From assembly GCA_014526335.1 (NCBI GenBank), contig JACTAT010000321.1, forward strand, positions 721,438-785,437: a DNA stretch of 64,000 bases, given 5' to 3'. Source of the stretch: Chrysaora quinquecirrha. Lineage: Eukaryota; Cnidaria; Scyphozoa; Semaeostomeae; Pelagiidae. The notes under the pieces were generated by a model. The model made no database searches. It had not been told where the DNA came from and saw only the letters and a list, made by a program, of their open reading frames with translations. The position numbers and the translations under genes are program-made. Positions 32,746 to 43,230 of the stretch are shown here, one piece after another. Positions within the stretch are counted from its first letter, which is position 1; each line of letters opens with the position of its first letter.

Positions 32746-34156
32746 TTCTGAAAATGCAGTACATTCTTAGTGTTGAAACCCAATACTCAATGCATATAGA
32801 CTTTTCAAACTGTAAAACGATGCAGCAGTGTATCAAAATCAGTCCAGTGCTTGTTGGATGTTATACTCTGCAATGTTTTCACTCCCTACTTTTGATTAGC
32901 CAAAATTGCTCTGCATGTTTAATATCTTCCTGTTTTTCCAGTAAGAGAATACCAAACCTGACTCATTTAGAAAAGTATTTTAACACAGAAAAACTGAAAG
33001 AAATCTCATTTGATAAAACTTCTGCAACATTGTTATTGCTCTTGTTGCAACCCACAAGCCTTTGTCTTATACAATGCAATGCCAAACATTGAAACAGTCA
33101 GAAAAAGGTAAAAAAAAACAAGAGATTTCAGCACCAAGTCTGAAATCAGAAAACACGGTAATTGCAATAACAAGCAGAAACATTTTGGGCATACCTCAAA
33201 GCTAGTATGCTTGAAATGTTTCCACTGTTCTCAAAGACTAAAAAGGTAATTGCAATCATTTGTATGTTGGGTTGGCTGGCTAAAAGCAAAACTGTTTGAA
33301 AGACACTCAGTGGTATAAAAGGAGTTCTTTTAGGTTAGGTTTTCTTTTGGGTCAGAAGCCCTTTTAATAAAATCTCATTCAAATCATCCTCTTGATGAAA
33401 TTTTCAATACTCATCAACAACAAACTATTGCACTTTTCTAAATTTGGGGTGTTCTTTTTCATCAGAAGTTTACCCCACACCATGTAATCTAGAGGTATTA
33501 TACTGAAGAATGCATCAACAGTTTAATTGGTTTGCCTGGATTGACCTTCATCCACCTTCATTCAACTGAATCGTTGTATTGTACTTGTAGACTACTAAGT
33601 TTTCTAGTGTTATTTCTTGAAAAGTGACAGATTTAAAGTTTTTTTTACATTAATAAGTTTTTTATGAGCATTGTGTTTATAAAATTCGAAACATTATGGC
33701 CATCACCCCTCATCTTCCTTCCAGGTAATAAGTAACTGAACCACTAGACTACTAGGACAGACGGTCTAGAGATCTACACAGACAGGCGTACGCGTAGGCC
33801 ATAGGCATAAATTCCTTTTTTTGTTGCAAACTGCTATGGCCTATGATTCCTCTCGCGTACTGTTTCCATTTTGCCACAGTAACTTCCTACTCTCTGTTTC
33901 AAAGACAAGGTAAAAAATAACTTCAGAATTGCTACGCGTACAGGTTGGATTATATCCGTGCCGAACGATTACATGTTTACATCCCTCTGTAATGACACTA
34001 GACGAGCTACAGACAACACAACACACAACGGCAATTTTCAGCGGGAAGGCAAGTGGTCAGCGGAAAAGCATGTCTCAGTGCGCAAGGACACTTCGCCCCT
34101 AAACGCTGATTCGTTGAAGACAAACCATTTTTTCTTTTGTTTAAAACAAAAGAGCA
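32746..34156. other. No firm gene
   Basis: A frame at 32754-33092 is unsupported by motifs. Repeated ATG-poor, stop-rich sequence to 33800, then GC-richer sequence (33720-34130) leading to ORF-A copy 3, possibly its upstream region. Confidence 0.35.
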
Positions 34157-34549
34157 ATGATCACGTCTCCCCAACAATTCAAATTGGACAATGGTGAAAC
34201 AGCATTTGAAAGAGAGTTTGTACCATGCATTGAATACAAGAAATTAGAGCTAAAGTGGAGACGTACATATAACTTTTGTCGATACAACATCCACCGATTG
34301 GAGTACCTCCCAACTATGATGGCATTTAAATGCCATGATTCGACAGCCATGATTAAAGACATACTAGAATGGAACAATGTTGGTCTAATTTATTACAAGG
34401 ATGGAGATATTGAAAGAAAGATTTGTCAGAAGATAGAGCTAGCTAGCAGAAATATAGAAGAATTTCGAGCACCCAAGGCGATGACCCAGGAGCTTTTGGA
34501 GGAGCTAAAAGAACACTTCCACTTTCTACAAGGTATAAATTTAATTTAA
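34157..34549 (+). CDS. LDNGET-motif protein (ORF-A copy 3), 130-aa open frame
   Basis: ATG 34157 starts MITSPQQFKLDNGETAFERE, then FVPCIEYKKLELKWRRTYNF and CRYNIHRLEYL, homologous to ORF-A copy 1. This copy continues with HDSTAMIKDILEWNNVGLIY, ERKICQKIELASRNIEEF and LLEELKEHFHFLQG. A CAAG|GTATAA donor-like site near 34530 suggests the last residues may be intronic. It is the longest version of this family in the window, and shows that ORF-A extends at least 90 residues beyond the truncation in copy 1. It lies 1 kb before leader copy 4 and the Rep gene. Function unknown. Confidence 0.55.
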   Translation: MITSPQQFKLDNGETAFEREFVPCIEYKKLELKWRRTYNFCRYNIHRLEYLPTMMAFKCHDSTAMIKDILEWNNVGLIYYKDGDIERKICQKIELASRNIEEFRAPKAMTQELLEELKEHFHFLQGINLI

Positions 34550-35165
34550 TTAATTAATTTTGTTAAATGTTCTTCTAGTTCTTCTAGAGGGTCATGCGTT
34601 GTTGCTTTGGGCACCCCCAAATTCTTCTTTATTCAAAAACAACATGACAATCTGCTGGCAGATTCTTCTCTCTATATCACCACCCTTGTACAAAACGCCA
34701 CAGTCTTATAACTGTATTTAAATGAGTATAAATTATGCTTTTTATAAATTATCTCCAATATGTTGTAATTATATATCGTGTGAGTCTACACAAGGGGCAT
34801 GAATTCATTCTCACTCCCTATCTGAAATAAAAAGAAATAAATGAATACAGGAAATAATTAGTATCAGCAAATGTTAGAAATAATTATTATTATAGACCTA
34901 AGTGAATGCTTCAAACAACTTACTGGTTTATGCATTTCAGATGAAAAACTTGTTCACAATGTCGACATCTCGAGTAGTAATCATCATCCAACTCTGATGT
35001 TAGACAAATGGAGCAGTTGCTCTGAAATACTGACTCTTCTGGTTGCAACCTGATCATTGCCTGCAAGCTGATTATTGCTCTTCTTCTTGCTCCAATCATC
35101 TTTTCTCTTAGACACACAACTAAACACACACACCAGACTGAAGTATGTTGAAGCAAAAAAACAAC
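34550..35165. other. No firm gene
   Basis: The minus-strand frame 35156-34920 has a short Cys-rich end (CSICLTSELDDDYYSRCRHC) that reads like half of a RING/PHD-type or KDZ-associated Cys cluster. It is too short and isolated to call. Confidence 0.35.
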
Positions 35166-35179
35166 AAACTCAACGGTTT

Positions 35180-35650
35180 TGAGACCTTGGAAACAAGAGT
35201 TTTAACCGATCAAATCGCTGTAATTTGGAAACATAACCAACCAACCAATCAGATATAGCCTTCTTCAGAAAGTCATTCGATGACGACGCGTCACATGACT
35301 AGGATTTTATCGCAGGAAAAATTAAAACTGGCGTCACGTCAGCAAATGTAAACACTCTTGGAAAATGTCTTGGAATTTTGGTAAGTATCTCTCACTTTTC
35401 CCAACTTTTTCTCGTAAAAGTGTTAGAAATGTAGTTTTCTTATAATTTTAACTTTTAATAACTATTTCTTGCTTATTTAAGGATGTTTCATTTTTATTTG
35501 TTTTGAAAACTAACTTATTCTAAAGGCAGTGAAACTTACGAAGTTTTGAGATCCGGTCGGGCCTTGAATCTCTCACTTCAATTCTTTGTTTCAATTCTTA
35601 GTCTTCGTTTCAATTCTTTCAATTAAATTTCTAATTCTTTATTTTTTTAA
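35180..35650 (+). promoter_or_regulatory. Shared promoter/leader, copy 4 (upstream of Rep)
   Basis: It begins GAGACCTTGGAAACAAGAG. The E-box is mutated to GTCACATGAC (35290-35299). The GGCGTCACGTCAGCAAATG block and GTAAGTATCT donor are kept. The copy runs to CTAATTCTTTATTTTTTTAA and then departs from copies 1-2. Within 280 bp the Rep remnant begins. A different acceptor (TTTTTATAG, ending 35720) could serve as splice partner. Confidence 0.65.
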
Positions 35651-35925
35651 TTTCTTGCAATCCATGGGGTGTTTTGAATAGTTCAGACTTGTAGGTTTTT
35701 ATATATTTTCTTTTTATAGAATATGAACATCAAAGAAGACCAAGTTCAGATTTTTGAATGCTCGAGTTGTTGGGCCTTGTTGCCCTATCAGGGCCTTGTT
35801 GCCCTATCATGGTTTTGAAAGCATTTGCTGCTAGTCAGGCGTTTCTAATTGACGGAACAATAATAGTAAGGTATAAATGCTGGATGCATTTGTAAAAGCG
35901 TTTCAGAATCTAGAGTACACTGACT

Positions 35926-36790
35926 ATGGCAAGCAGACAAAGGGAACAAGCGAATAACGAAGTAGTGTCTTCAGAACCTGAGGTACATGAGGAAAATGTG
36001 AAGAGACAGGCTTATCTGATCACATATAGCAGAGCAGATACGGAAGCATTTGGTAGAGAAGGATTTGCTAACGCTGTTGTTACATCGCTCCATAGGGAAA
36101 CCAGTTGTTCCGTCAAGCAGTGGTGTTGCTGTCTTGAAAGCCACAAGGATGGAGTACCGCATTTTCACATGGCCATACCACTGGCCAAGACAGGATGATG
36201 AAGCTGGGTACGAAATTATCTGCAAGATTTTTTTGGCATAGCAGTAAATTTCTCTGTACATGGGTGGCTATTACTGTGCTTATCCGTCCGTACGTGATGA
36301 AAGAGCATGAAGAGGTCGCTTTTAGCAAAGGTCATCCAGAACAGATAGCAAAGCCGAAAACGCCAGCTGCTTCAGCCGCCAGGGCCAGGAAACATGCAAG
36401 AAAATTTCGCTGATATAATTATCAGGAAAAACATCGCTAATCGAATGGAGCTATTACAGCAAGCTACTGCGCTTAAAAAGACTGACGATACAGATTTATA
36501 TCACTTTTGCATAGAGAGATCAATAAAGCCACTGGTTGAATTCATAGACACTGTCTGGGATGCTGAGAATGCAGAGCATATTCTTGAACGAAGCTATCTA
36601 GAATAGAAATTTTCACAAAAGCATTGCAAAGTCCTTGTATTTGTGAAGGGGAGTGGTTGCAATGTGCTGTGCAGCTCTTGGAGAGAAACAACATAGAACT
36701 GGACAAAGGTCATTATGAAGTGAGAGACAGCACACAGAAAATTGGCAGGTCACGTGATGTGGGGTGGGGGAAAATGTTATATAAAGGGAG
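35926..36790 (+). pseudogene. HUH-endonuclease Rep-like protein, frameshifted, helicase lost
   Basis: ATG 35926 opens a frame with rolling-circle Rep motif I AYLITYSRAD (36010-36039) and the HUH metal-binding motif PHFHMAI (HFH at 36160-36168). A frameshift near 36190 follows. Motif III is YVMKE (36291-36305, catalytic Tyr and Lys kept) in another frame, continuing VAFSKGHPEQIAKPKTPAAS. The next segment (36394-36606) has IIIRKNIANRMELLQQATAL and ends ILERSYLE. After one more shift comes GEWLQCAVQLLERNNIELD (about 36648-36704). A helicase with a Walker A motif would be expected next but is absent. At least three shifts make it a pseudogene. Relatives could be CRESS-type Rep, Replitron-like elements or an endogenous viral copy. 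Confidence 0.7.
36749..36786 (+). promoter_or_regulatory. E-box and TATA box before the coiled-coil ORF
   Basis: GTCACGTGAT (36749-36758) resembles the leader E-box. TATATAAAG (36778-36786) is a strong TATA box. ATGs at 36814 and 36862 lie 28 and 76 bp past the box; a start site about 30 bp downstream of TATA would favour ATG 36862. Confidence 0.5.
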
Positions 36791-36813
36791 GTTTTTAGGG
36801 TTAACAAATGTAG

Positions 36814-37347
36814 ATGATTTCAGCGCTACGGGGAATTGAATTTTCAAGGCTGCAATTGAAAATGGATAAATGTATCAAAGACTTCAAAGCCAGAATGAAA
36901 GAGGCAGTTCATCACATTCAGGGTGGCATGGAGGAATTTGAAGAAGAAATGGACGGGGCTATGTACCAGTTTATTGTGAAGGGCAACAGAGCTGTGGGAA
37001 AGCACAGAACAGAGAGAGCAATGAGGCGACTCAGAAGAACGTACGAGAAATGGACCAATCATATCAAGATTGGGAAGAAAAGGATGTTGGAGACAATGAA
37101 TGCCATAGAAAAGGAGAGAAAGAAGAAAGCTCAACAGGAGGAAGATCGAAAGCTGGGGCAAGAACAGAAAGAAGCAGAAGGCAAGGGAAAAGGGGTGAAG
37201 GAAGACGTACAGAGAGAGGAAGAGATGGAAAATTTACGGATAGAAGCTGACGAGTTTGAGAAGTCATTTCTTTGTGGAGATGCCGAGGAGTTTGAGCAGT
37301 CTTTTTACTCTGAAGATGGTGTAGAGACAGCAAATAGCGAAAGCTGA
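36814..37347 (+). CDS. Charged coiled-coil protein, intact, 160-177 aa (ORF-D)
   Basis: The undamaged frame starts at ATG 36814, or more plausibly 36862 (MDKCIKDFKARMKEAVHHIQ). The middle is helical and basic (RAMRRLRRTYEKWTNHIKIG). A long Lys/Glu/Gln coiled coil follows (NAIEKERKKKAQQEEDRK to QREEEMENLRIEADEFEKS). The acidic tail repeats a DAEEFEQSF/DEFEKSF motif. There is no signal peptide or membrane segment. It has its own TATA box, follows the Rep remnant directly and ends before an AT-rich region. It may be the structural or regulatory gene of the Rep element. No family was recognised. Confidence 0.6.
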   Translation: MISALRGIEFSRLQLKMDKCIKDFKARMKEAVHHIQGGMEEFEEEMDGAMYQFIVKGNRAVGKHRTERAMRRLRRTYEKWTNHIKIGKKRMLETMNAIEKERKKKAQQEEDRKLGQEQKEAEGKGKGVKEDVQREEEMENLRIEADEFEKSFLCGDAEEFEQSFYSEDGVETANSES

Positions 37348-38714
37348 ACGTTTTAATTTAAATGGGAACAGTATTACATATACTTGAATAATTAGTTATT
37401 TAATTTTATTAATTGTTGTTTGCATGAGACTTATACGTACAAAAATGTATTTCATTGCTCACTTTCTGTTCCTTATTTTAATGGGAAAGAAAATATGTAT
37501 TCAAATATGAGATATGTAAGCAACGGTAATAAAGAAGATAGGTGGAGAAGGAGTTGGGATTTATGAATTGCGGTAAAAAAATAGGGTCGAAGAGGGGAAA
37601 TTTAGGGATTGTGAGTGAAAAGTAAGAAGGCAAAGCGCCAGTGCGTCTTTTTATTTGTTCGTATGCATGATATTGTTTAAATTACTTCAACTATTAAATG
37701 GATAATTAATAGGTGAAGTAATATAATGAAAAAGTTTATTATGGTAAAGAAGTTTGGAGAAGGAGACGTTTTGGTTGTTTTTCCCAAATTGAAATGAATG
37801 GGCGAAGTAACAATGATTCCTCTTTATTTGTTGAGCTATGTTTTATGACCATTGAAGGTAATAATAGGTTAAGTGGGAGAAGGAAAGGCTTGTAAAGTCC
37901 ATATCAGGGAAATGTAACTCTTGTCTTATGAACGTGTGTATGAATTCAGGCCATTGAAGTTTGTAAAACAGGCGTTCCTTCAGAAGAGAAAGGTTTCAAG
38001 GTGGATATCCGGGAAAAAATGTAATAGCAATATCCGAGAGTGGGGGGAGGGAAATTATGGGTTGTGAACTTCTTATTGTAAAATCATGGGAATGGTACGT
38101 AATTCCCAAATCTTTTTCCTCTTCTCCTGCTAATAGAAATTGTTACAGGGGGCTTACTCATCTTCACTCGTTTTTCTATAAGATTGAGAATGTTGTAAAT
38201 TGGAACAGTTAGCCTGTTCCATATCGTAGAGCTTGACTTAACAGTGAACATTTTTGAACCGTACCAAGAGTATAAGGAAGTGATGGCAGAAACTCTGAGA
38301 ACCTTTCACAATGATGATAACACAAAGGAACCCTAGGTTTTTTGTACGAATTATGCAATATAACCAATCTTTATCATTACATTATGATCATAAAAATAAC
38401 TGTATAATTATGAATACTCAGAATATCTTATTTTTTAATCACAGGAAATTTCATTCAAATCAATGATGAAATTCAAAAAGAATGTTGCGAGAGAGTTTCA
38501 GATTTGGAAGGACGTGCGATTCAATTTCAGCAATGAAAATCTTGAAGTTCTTACTGCAGAACAAATATGGTAGGGTAGGATTCTTTATCTGTCTGTAATT
38601 GATTCCCTTTATCGACACAAGTAACTCTGCTCCTTGGAATGTAATCTTCCATTCCGCATTTACTGTGTTCATATTTCTGCAACCACATGAAAAGTTGTAC
38701 ATTTTCGTTTGCAG
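37348..38714. other. No firm gene; possible exon at 38444-38570
   Basis: Mostly AT-rich with short frames. A frame opens after an acceptor-like TTTAATCACAG near 38444 and reads RVSDLEGRAIQFQQ in one frame or REFQIWKDVRFNFSNENLEV in another. This may be an exon of the gene ending at 38913, but the two frames cannot be resolved. Confidence 0.35.
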
Positions 38715-38913
38715 AGAATCTGGGGACACCTACGTAATCAAACCTGATGAGTGGAGAATTCGTTGTAAGAAGCGACGAAGACGACAAAAAAGAGCCAAAC
38801 CGTACGCGAATGAAAGCAAAGATGGTGCAGAGCATATTGGCATTATCATAACAGCCAGTCCTTTGCAGAGACTAATGCAAATTCTCCTGAACTTACAAAA
38901 CGCTAATTCGTAG
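38715..38913 (+). CDS. Putative terminal exon with basic NLS
   Basis: The acceptor TTTTCGTTTGCAG (ending 38714) opens a 65-codon frame to a stop at 38913. It contains ESGDTYVIKPDEWRIRCKKR, a strong basic cluster (KKRRRRQKRAK) and a hydrophobic helical end (LQRLMQILLNLQNANS). It could be the last exon of a gene in the Rep cluster, or a host exon. The preceding exon is uncertain. No family recognised. Confidence 0.45.
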
Positions 38914-39779
38914 TATATGTAACGATTACTTTATTTTTCTAAATGCAATTTGTAACTATACTGACTTTGCTTTGCTTCACTGTGGTTTTTGCTTTGCTTC
39001 ACTTGCTTTTGCTCCCATTCTTTGCAGTTCTCAATTAGCTGTATTTTCAGAATTAGAACTTAAGCTTTTGAAATGAGAAAATGGTATCAAACCAGTTGCG
39101 ATTTCGTGATTACATTGGAAAATGGTTATTAAATGGGCTTTCAAATGCACTCTTCAACAACCTCTCAAAAGGTTTTTGTTTGCTTCAAAAAGGGTTATAT
39201 GGGCTTCGAAATGCACTGTTGAAAAAACTTTTTAAAGATCTCTTTATTTCGTTTTGAATGAAACACACTTTTCAATAAGCTTTTGAAATCAGGCATCTTG
39301 TCTTGTTTCAATCGAGGTAAATGCATTAACACAATGCAATTCAAGCAGGTTGACTGAATTTTCCTATAAACATCAACCTTAAATAGTTTTAGATATAGAA
39401 AAGTTGTTATTTCCCAGTAAATAATGAAGGTATACATGAAATTTAGTAGATATAATCAGTAAGCTTCGTTACTTGTACTCATCCTGATGAAGTAAGAAGA
39501 TTTTAACATACAGTTAGCCAGTATTATATGTCTGGGGTGTAGACAACAGATTCTAATTGGGCAAGACAATGCCTTGTGACAAAAGAGGAGGGTTTTGCCC
39601 GTTTATCCCAGGAATGGTAGCAGTTAGTAAAGATTTGGCAAGTGATGGCTTAACTTAGAACGGGTTGCAGAAGAGGGTGCAGATTTCAGAAGCATAACTA
39701 AAACGGCGTAAAAGTTGATACTCGGACAAAAATTTTGCCATGACTACTACAAAATTAGTATATAAGATTATGTTGTGAT
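38914..39779. other. No gene seen
   Basis: Stop-rich. GGGCTTTCAAATGCACTCTT and GGGCTTCGAAATGCACTGTT (39134, 39201) form a diverged direct repeat. Confidence 0.4.
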
Positions 39780-40003
39780 TTGAAATATGCCATTAACAGT
39801 TGAAGGTAAGTATTATATTGATAAAGCAAGATATTGAATGTTAATTTTCTTGTTCTTTCTTTCTCCCTGTTTATAGATTGCTGCATTTGCATGCTGTAAT
39901 AAAAAAATGTTTACAGCAAATAGAAAAACAACAGAAAAATTGAAAGGTAGAACCTATGATCAACAGGATACAAAGTTGATAAAGTTCATTTTTCCAACAA
40001 TTT

Positions 40004-40724
40004 ATGAAAAGGAGACTTGAATCTCTATATGATTTCTTTATGAAAAGTAGCAATTCTGTACAAACAACACTGCTACTTTGCTGGAGTGACAAAGATGCAA
40101 TATCACAACAGCAACAACAACAACAAAGTGAACATGACAAATTTGAAGAAGTGCAAAATAATTTGCTGTGCTTAATTAGAGCATGAATCGATGGCATCCT
40201 GTCAAATGTTATTATCAGAATGTTCTCTAGATTTGACATCGATTATTTTTGAAGTACGACTGTCTCTTCTGTATCATCGTTACAGAACCACTTCTTGTAT
40301 GCACTTGCAGCAGCACCACGAACATGTAGCAAATAATATCACAGGGACGGTAACAACAACTACAACAAACAAATAAATATTAACACAACAACAACAACAA
40401 CAACATTTCAATCCAATTCAGCAACAATACAATGATGTTGTATCATCTAAAGTCATTATAACTGATGAAGAGCTGTTTTCACAACTGTGCAATGTCTCAA
40501 AGAAATATGAATTTTTGAAAAAGTACATATCGGAAGATGTGCATTTGTTTTCTCCTTTGTTTAATTCTATGCACTCGGTTGATGTTATTGAATTTATGAA
40601 ATCTTTTGAAAACTTCAACATGAACATACTGACAGGTTCAATTCTGATTGATTATTATGCATTTAAAAATGAGGAAATCAAAAAGGGTTCTTGTTTAAAT
40701 AGACTAAAAAAAGAATGCAATTAG
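40004..40724 (+). pseudogene. Gln-rich ORF fragments of the Polinton-like element
   Basis: The first frame (40004-40186) reads RLESLYDFFMKSSNSVQTTL, then a Q-run from CAA repeats. After a CAA tract at 40385-40405, a second frame (about 40428-40724) reads VIITDEELFSQLCNVSKKYE, then VHLFSPLFNSMHSVDVIEFM and LTGSILIDYYAFKNEEIKK. A stop and frame changes separate them. No domain was recognised. Position before the ATPase and the shared Gln-tract style tie them to the element. Confidence 0.45.
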
Positions 40725-41424
40725 TATTTGGACCACATATGAATGCGAAATATGTATCTGTGTTCAAGCATTTATACAATAAGTACATAACAGAACCTTT
40801 GAAAAGTTACCAGATGAAAGCAGATTTGAAATGGGCAAAAGAAAAGTACATTCAGAATAATAATCTTTCTTCCAACGACAGAAAATCAAATCGAGGAAGA
40901 AAGCGAGAAAACTACGAGACAATATTGTCTCTGGATTATCATAACAACAACAGCATCAACAACAACAACAAATATAATTGCGGGAACTCCAGCAAGATTT
41001 TTATACAACAAAAACAACAACAACAACAACGACAATTTAAATACAGAAACAATTTTGCAACAGCAAGAAGAGATTGAAAGTCTACCACAATTGCAATTTT
41101 CCAAATGCTTGTTTGGATACTGTGGATATTGATTTCGATATTGATAAGATATTGAATTTAATTGACAGTAATTTATTTTCTTCAAAGCCATTTGAAAATG
41201 AACAAAATACAATTATCAATAAAACAGCAACTGACAAAATATTTTTGTCAGCAAAAGAACATAAAAAAGGATTAGGACAGTTCATTAAACCTTTGCAAAA
41301 AATGCCCAATTCGTCATTGAATAGTTATAGTAATAATGAAAGAAACCATAGAAGAAGGAGAAAATTAATGAGTGATTCAAATCATACTGTAAGTAAAGTA
41401 CTAAACAGTATTTCATATGTGTAA
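40715..41424 (+). pseudogene. Two further ORF fragments with Gln/Asn tracts
   Basis: The frame at 40715-41077 starts with an ATG overlapping the previous frame's end. It reads LVFGPHMNAKYVSVFKHLYN, a basic region (NDRKSNRGRKRENYE) and then N/Q runs. The next frame (about 41083-41424) has CLDTVDIDFDIDKILNLIDS and LSAKEHKKGLGQFIKPLQKM, a basic RNHRRRRKLM and a donor-like CATACTGTAAGTAA near 41391. No family was recognised. Confidence 0.4.
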
Positions 41425-41473
41425 ATTGGGATTTTATTTCTATTTTTTAGATTTTGCCATTAATTAAAAATGA

Positions 41474-42145
41474 TTGGAAAAAATTCAAAAAGATTCTGAA
41501 AAAATAATAGACTATGCAAATGATGTAATTAAAAGAGAATTTCTTAATCATCCTGGTAAAAAAAGAATACCAATTTATTACAAATATTGTCAAACCCATC
41601 ATTCTGGTGGTGCTCAAAAGACAGCTGTGATAAGAAAGAAGTCTAACATTGCTAGCACAAATTCATCTCTGCAACATCTTCAGCAACAGCAAGCAAATGA
41701 TGCAATAATTTCACTGCAAGATTCGAATAGCTTTCTTACTGAGATGGATCGTGATTACAGGTACAAAATGGAATTGCAAGAATTCAGACATAACATACAA
41801 TATGAACTCGTAAACTTTATGCGGAATTATTTGGCTTCTGAGACTAGTATGGCTTGTGAAAATACAAGTAGCAAACACAACAGAAAGCGTCCTCATCCTC
41901 ACGATGATGATAAAAATGATGATGATGACAATTATAACAATGGTGACAATGATGAAGATGATGATTACGATGATGATGCTGATGATGATGATGATGAAGA
42001 TGACTATTATGATGATGATGCTGATGATGACGAAGATAATGCTATTATTGCTAATAACAATGGCGATTGCAATGAAAACCGTAGTGAAAAAATAATACAT
42101 TATTGGACAAGACTACAACAACAACAAAAAAAAATCAAAATTTGA
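41474..42145 (+). CDS. Basic/Asp-rich ORF, 223 codons, unknown
   Basis: The frame is open from 41474, after an acceptor-like TTTTTAG at about 41452; the true start is uncertain. It contains KIIDYANDVIKREFLNHPGK and IPIYYKYCQTHHSGGAQKTA, then Ser/Gln-rich sequence. EMDRDYRYKMELQEFRHNIQ follows, then a very acidic (GAT)n-encoded block (41905-42050, dozens of Asp). The Asp run is probably microsatellite growth inside an old gene. It lies just before the packaging ATPase. Function unknown. Confidence 0.45.
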   Translation: MEKIQKDSEKIIDYANDVIKREFLNHPGKKRIPIYYKYCQTHHSGGAQKTAVIRKKSNIASTNSSLQHLQQQQANDAIISLQDSNSFLTEMDRDYRYKMELQEFRHNIQYELVNFMRNYLASETSMACENTSSKHNRKRPHPHDDDKNDDDDNYNNGDNDEDDDYDDDADDDDDEDDYYDDDADDDEDNAIIANNNGDCNENRSEKIIHYWTRLQQQQKKIKI

Positions 42146-42639
42146 TTTGGAATCTGATATGGATAAAAGCATTAAGGAAAAGCTCTCAAAAGTAACATAA
42201 AATCAGTAAATTATCAATTGCTCATTGACTGTAACCAAACATGATAGTACTAGTACACAGAACATAGTAGATCACTTTGACAACAACAATAAAGACGCAT
42301 TTTTCTTCTTCTTGTTCATAGTGTTCTCACTAACGTCAAGAGAACACACTGAATTGATTACAACAGCAACAACAACAACAACGGCAGACGCGGCAGCGTG
42401 AACAAAGTCTAAACAAATCTCTTTTGACGATGATGACAATGAGCTTGGTGGTGGTGCAATATTAGATAGAAAAAGAAAAAAGTCTGATAGCTTTATTACA
42501 TTGGAAAATCAAAAATTTCTACACAACTATCAAAAGGGGCTGGAAGACTATTACGGTACTGTATCATGCAATCTTTTATTGAAAAATTTTCAAATGAAGA
42601 AGCATAAAATCAAAGTATTCGACAATATTACGACAATAG

Positions 42640-43230
42640 AGGAACATAAGAGATGATCCAGAGGGAAATAATACAAAGAACATATACTGGTTCTATGGTT
42701 TACAATCTGAACGACAGACGAAAGAAGTAAAACCGATTTTGATGACTTCAGGGAGAAACGAAAGGATGAAAAAAGACAAGACTTCTCTTCGATTCATAGA
42801 GGGGAATTTCAAAAGTCAAGCAAGAAAAGAAATACTATCAAATATGCAAGATGCAATTGTTGTACTGGGTAATCTAATGGATGAATTGACAGAAAATAAA
42901 GACTTGTGTCATTTTTTCACAAAAGACAGTCATCACAAGCGTCTTTACATATTCTATGTTAGGAAAGGATATTTTTCCAAAACAAAAGTATGCTTCAACT
43001 ATTTCAAAGAATAGTCACTGCAAAATCATATTTGACAATCCAAATTCATTTCTAAGCATACGTAATATGTTAATGAACATGTTTCCTCAAAAAGGAAAGG
43101 TTTAAGAACTATTTACAAAAATTCAAGACTATTTTATCCAGAGTGAACCAGGTTCCTCTCTGTTTATTCTAGTCAATCCAAAACCTAATCAAGATCAAAC
43201 AAGAAAATTATCTGTTATTTAATTGACTGA
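42640..43230 (+). pseudogene. Packaging ATPase (A32/FtsK-HerA type), decayed
   Basis: The frame 42640-43014 reads NIYWFYGLQSERQTKEVKP, RFIEGNF, then a Walker B-like IVVLGNLMDEL. HFFTKDSHHKRLYIFYVRKG follows. A +1 shift leads to CKIIFDNPNSFLSIRNMLMN. After a stop come FTKIQDYFIQSEPGSSLFIL and VNPKPNQDQTRKLSVI. The order (Walker B 'LMDE', 'FTKxSHH', 'FxNPxSxxxI', 'DLxPxxxxxxKL') is that of Polinton and adintovirus DNA-packaging ATPases, which move DNA into capsids. The canonical double acid of Walker B is GN here. No Walker A loop is visible upstream. It is non-functional. Confidence 0.65.

Noticed and set aside
34920..35156. RING/PHD finger on the minus strand
   Set aside because: Only part of a Cys pattern (CSICL...CRHC) is present, without the downstream ligands.
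26986..36790. Helitron assignment for the Rep cluster
   Set aside because: Only one catalytic Tyr (YVMK) is visible where Helitron Rep has two, no Pif1-type helicase was seen and no TC...CTRR-type ends were found.
41711..42100. Ile/Val-rich minus-strand membrane protein
   Set aside because: Antisense of the Asp-rich (GAT)n tract of the plus-strand ORF.
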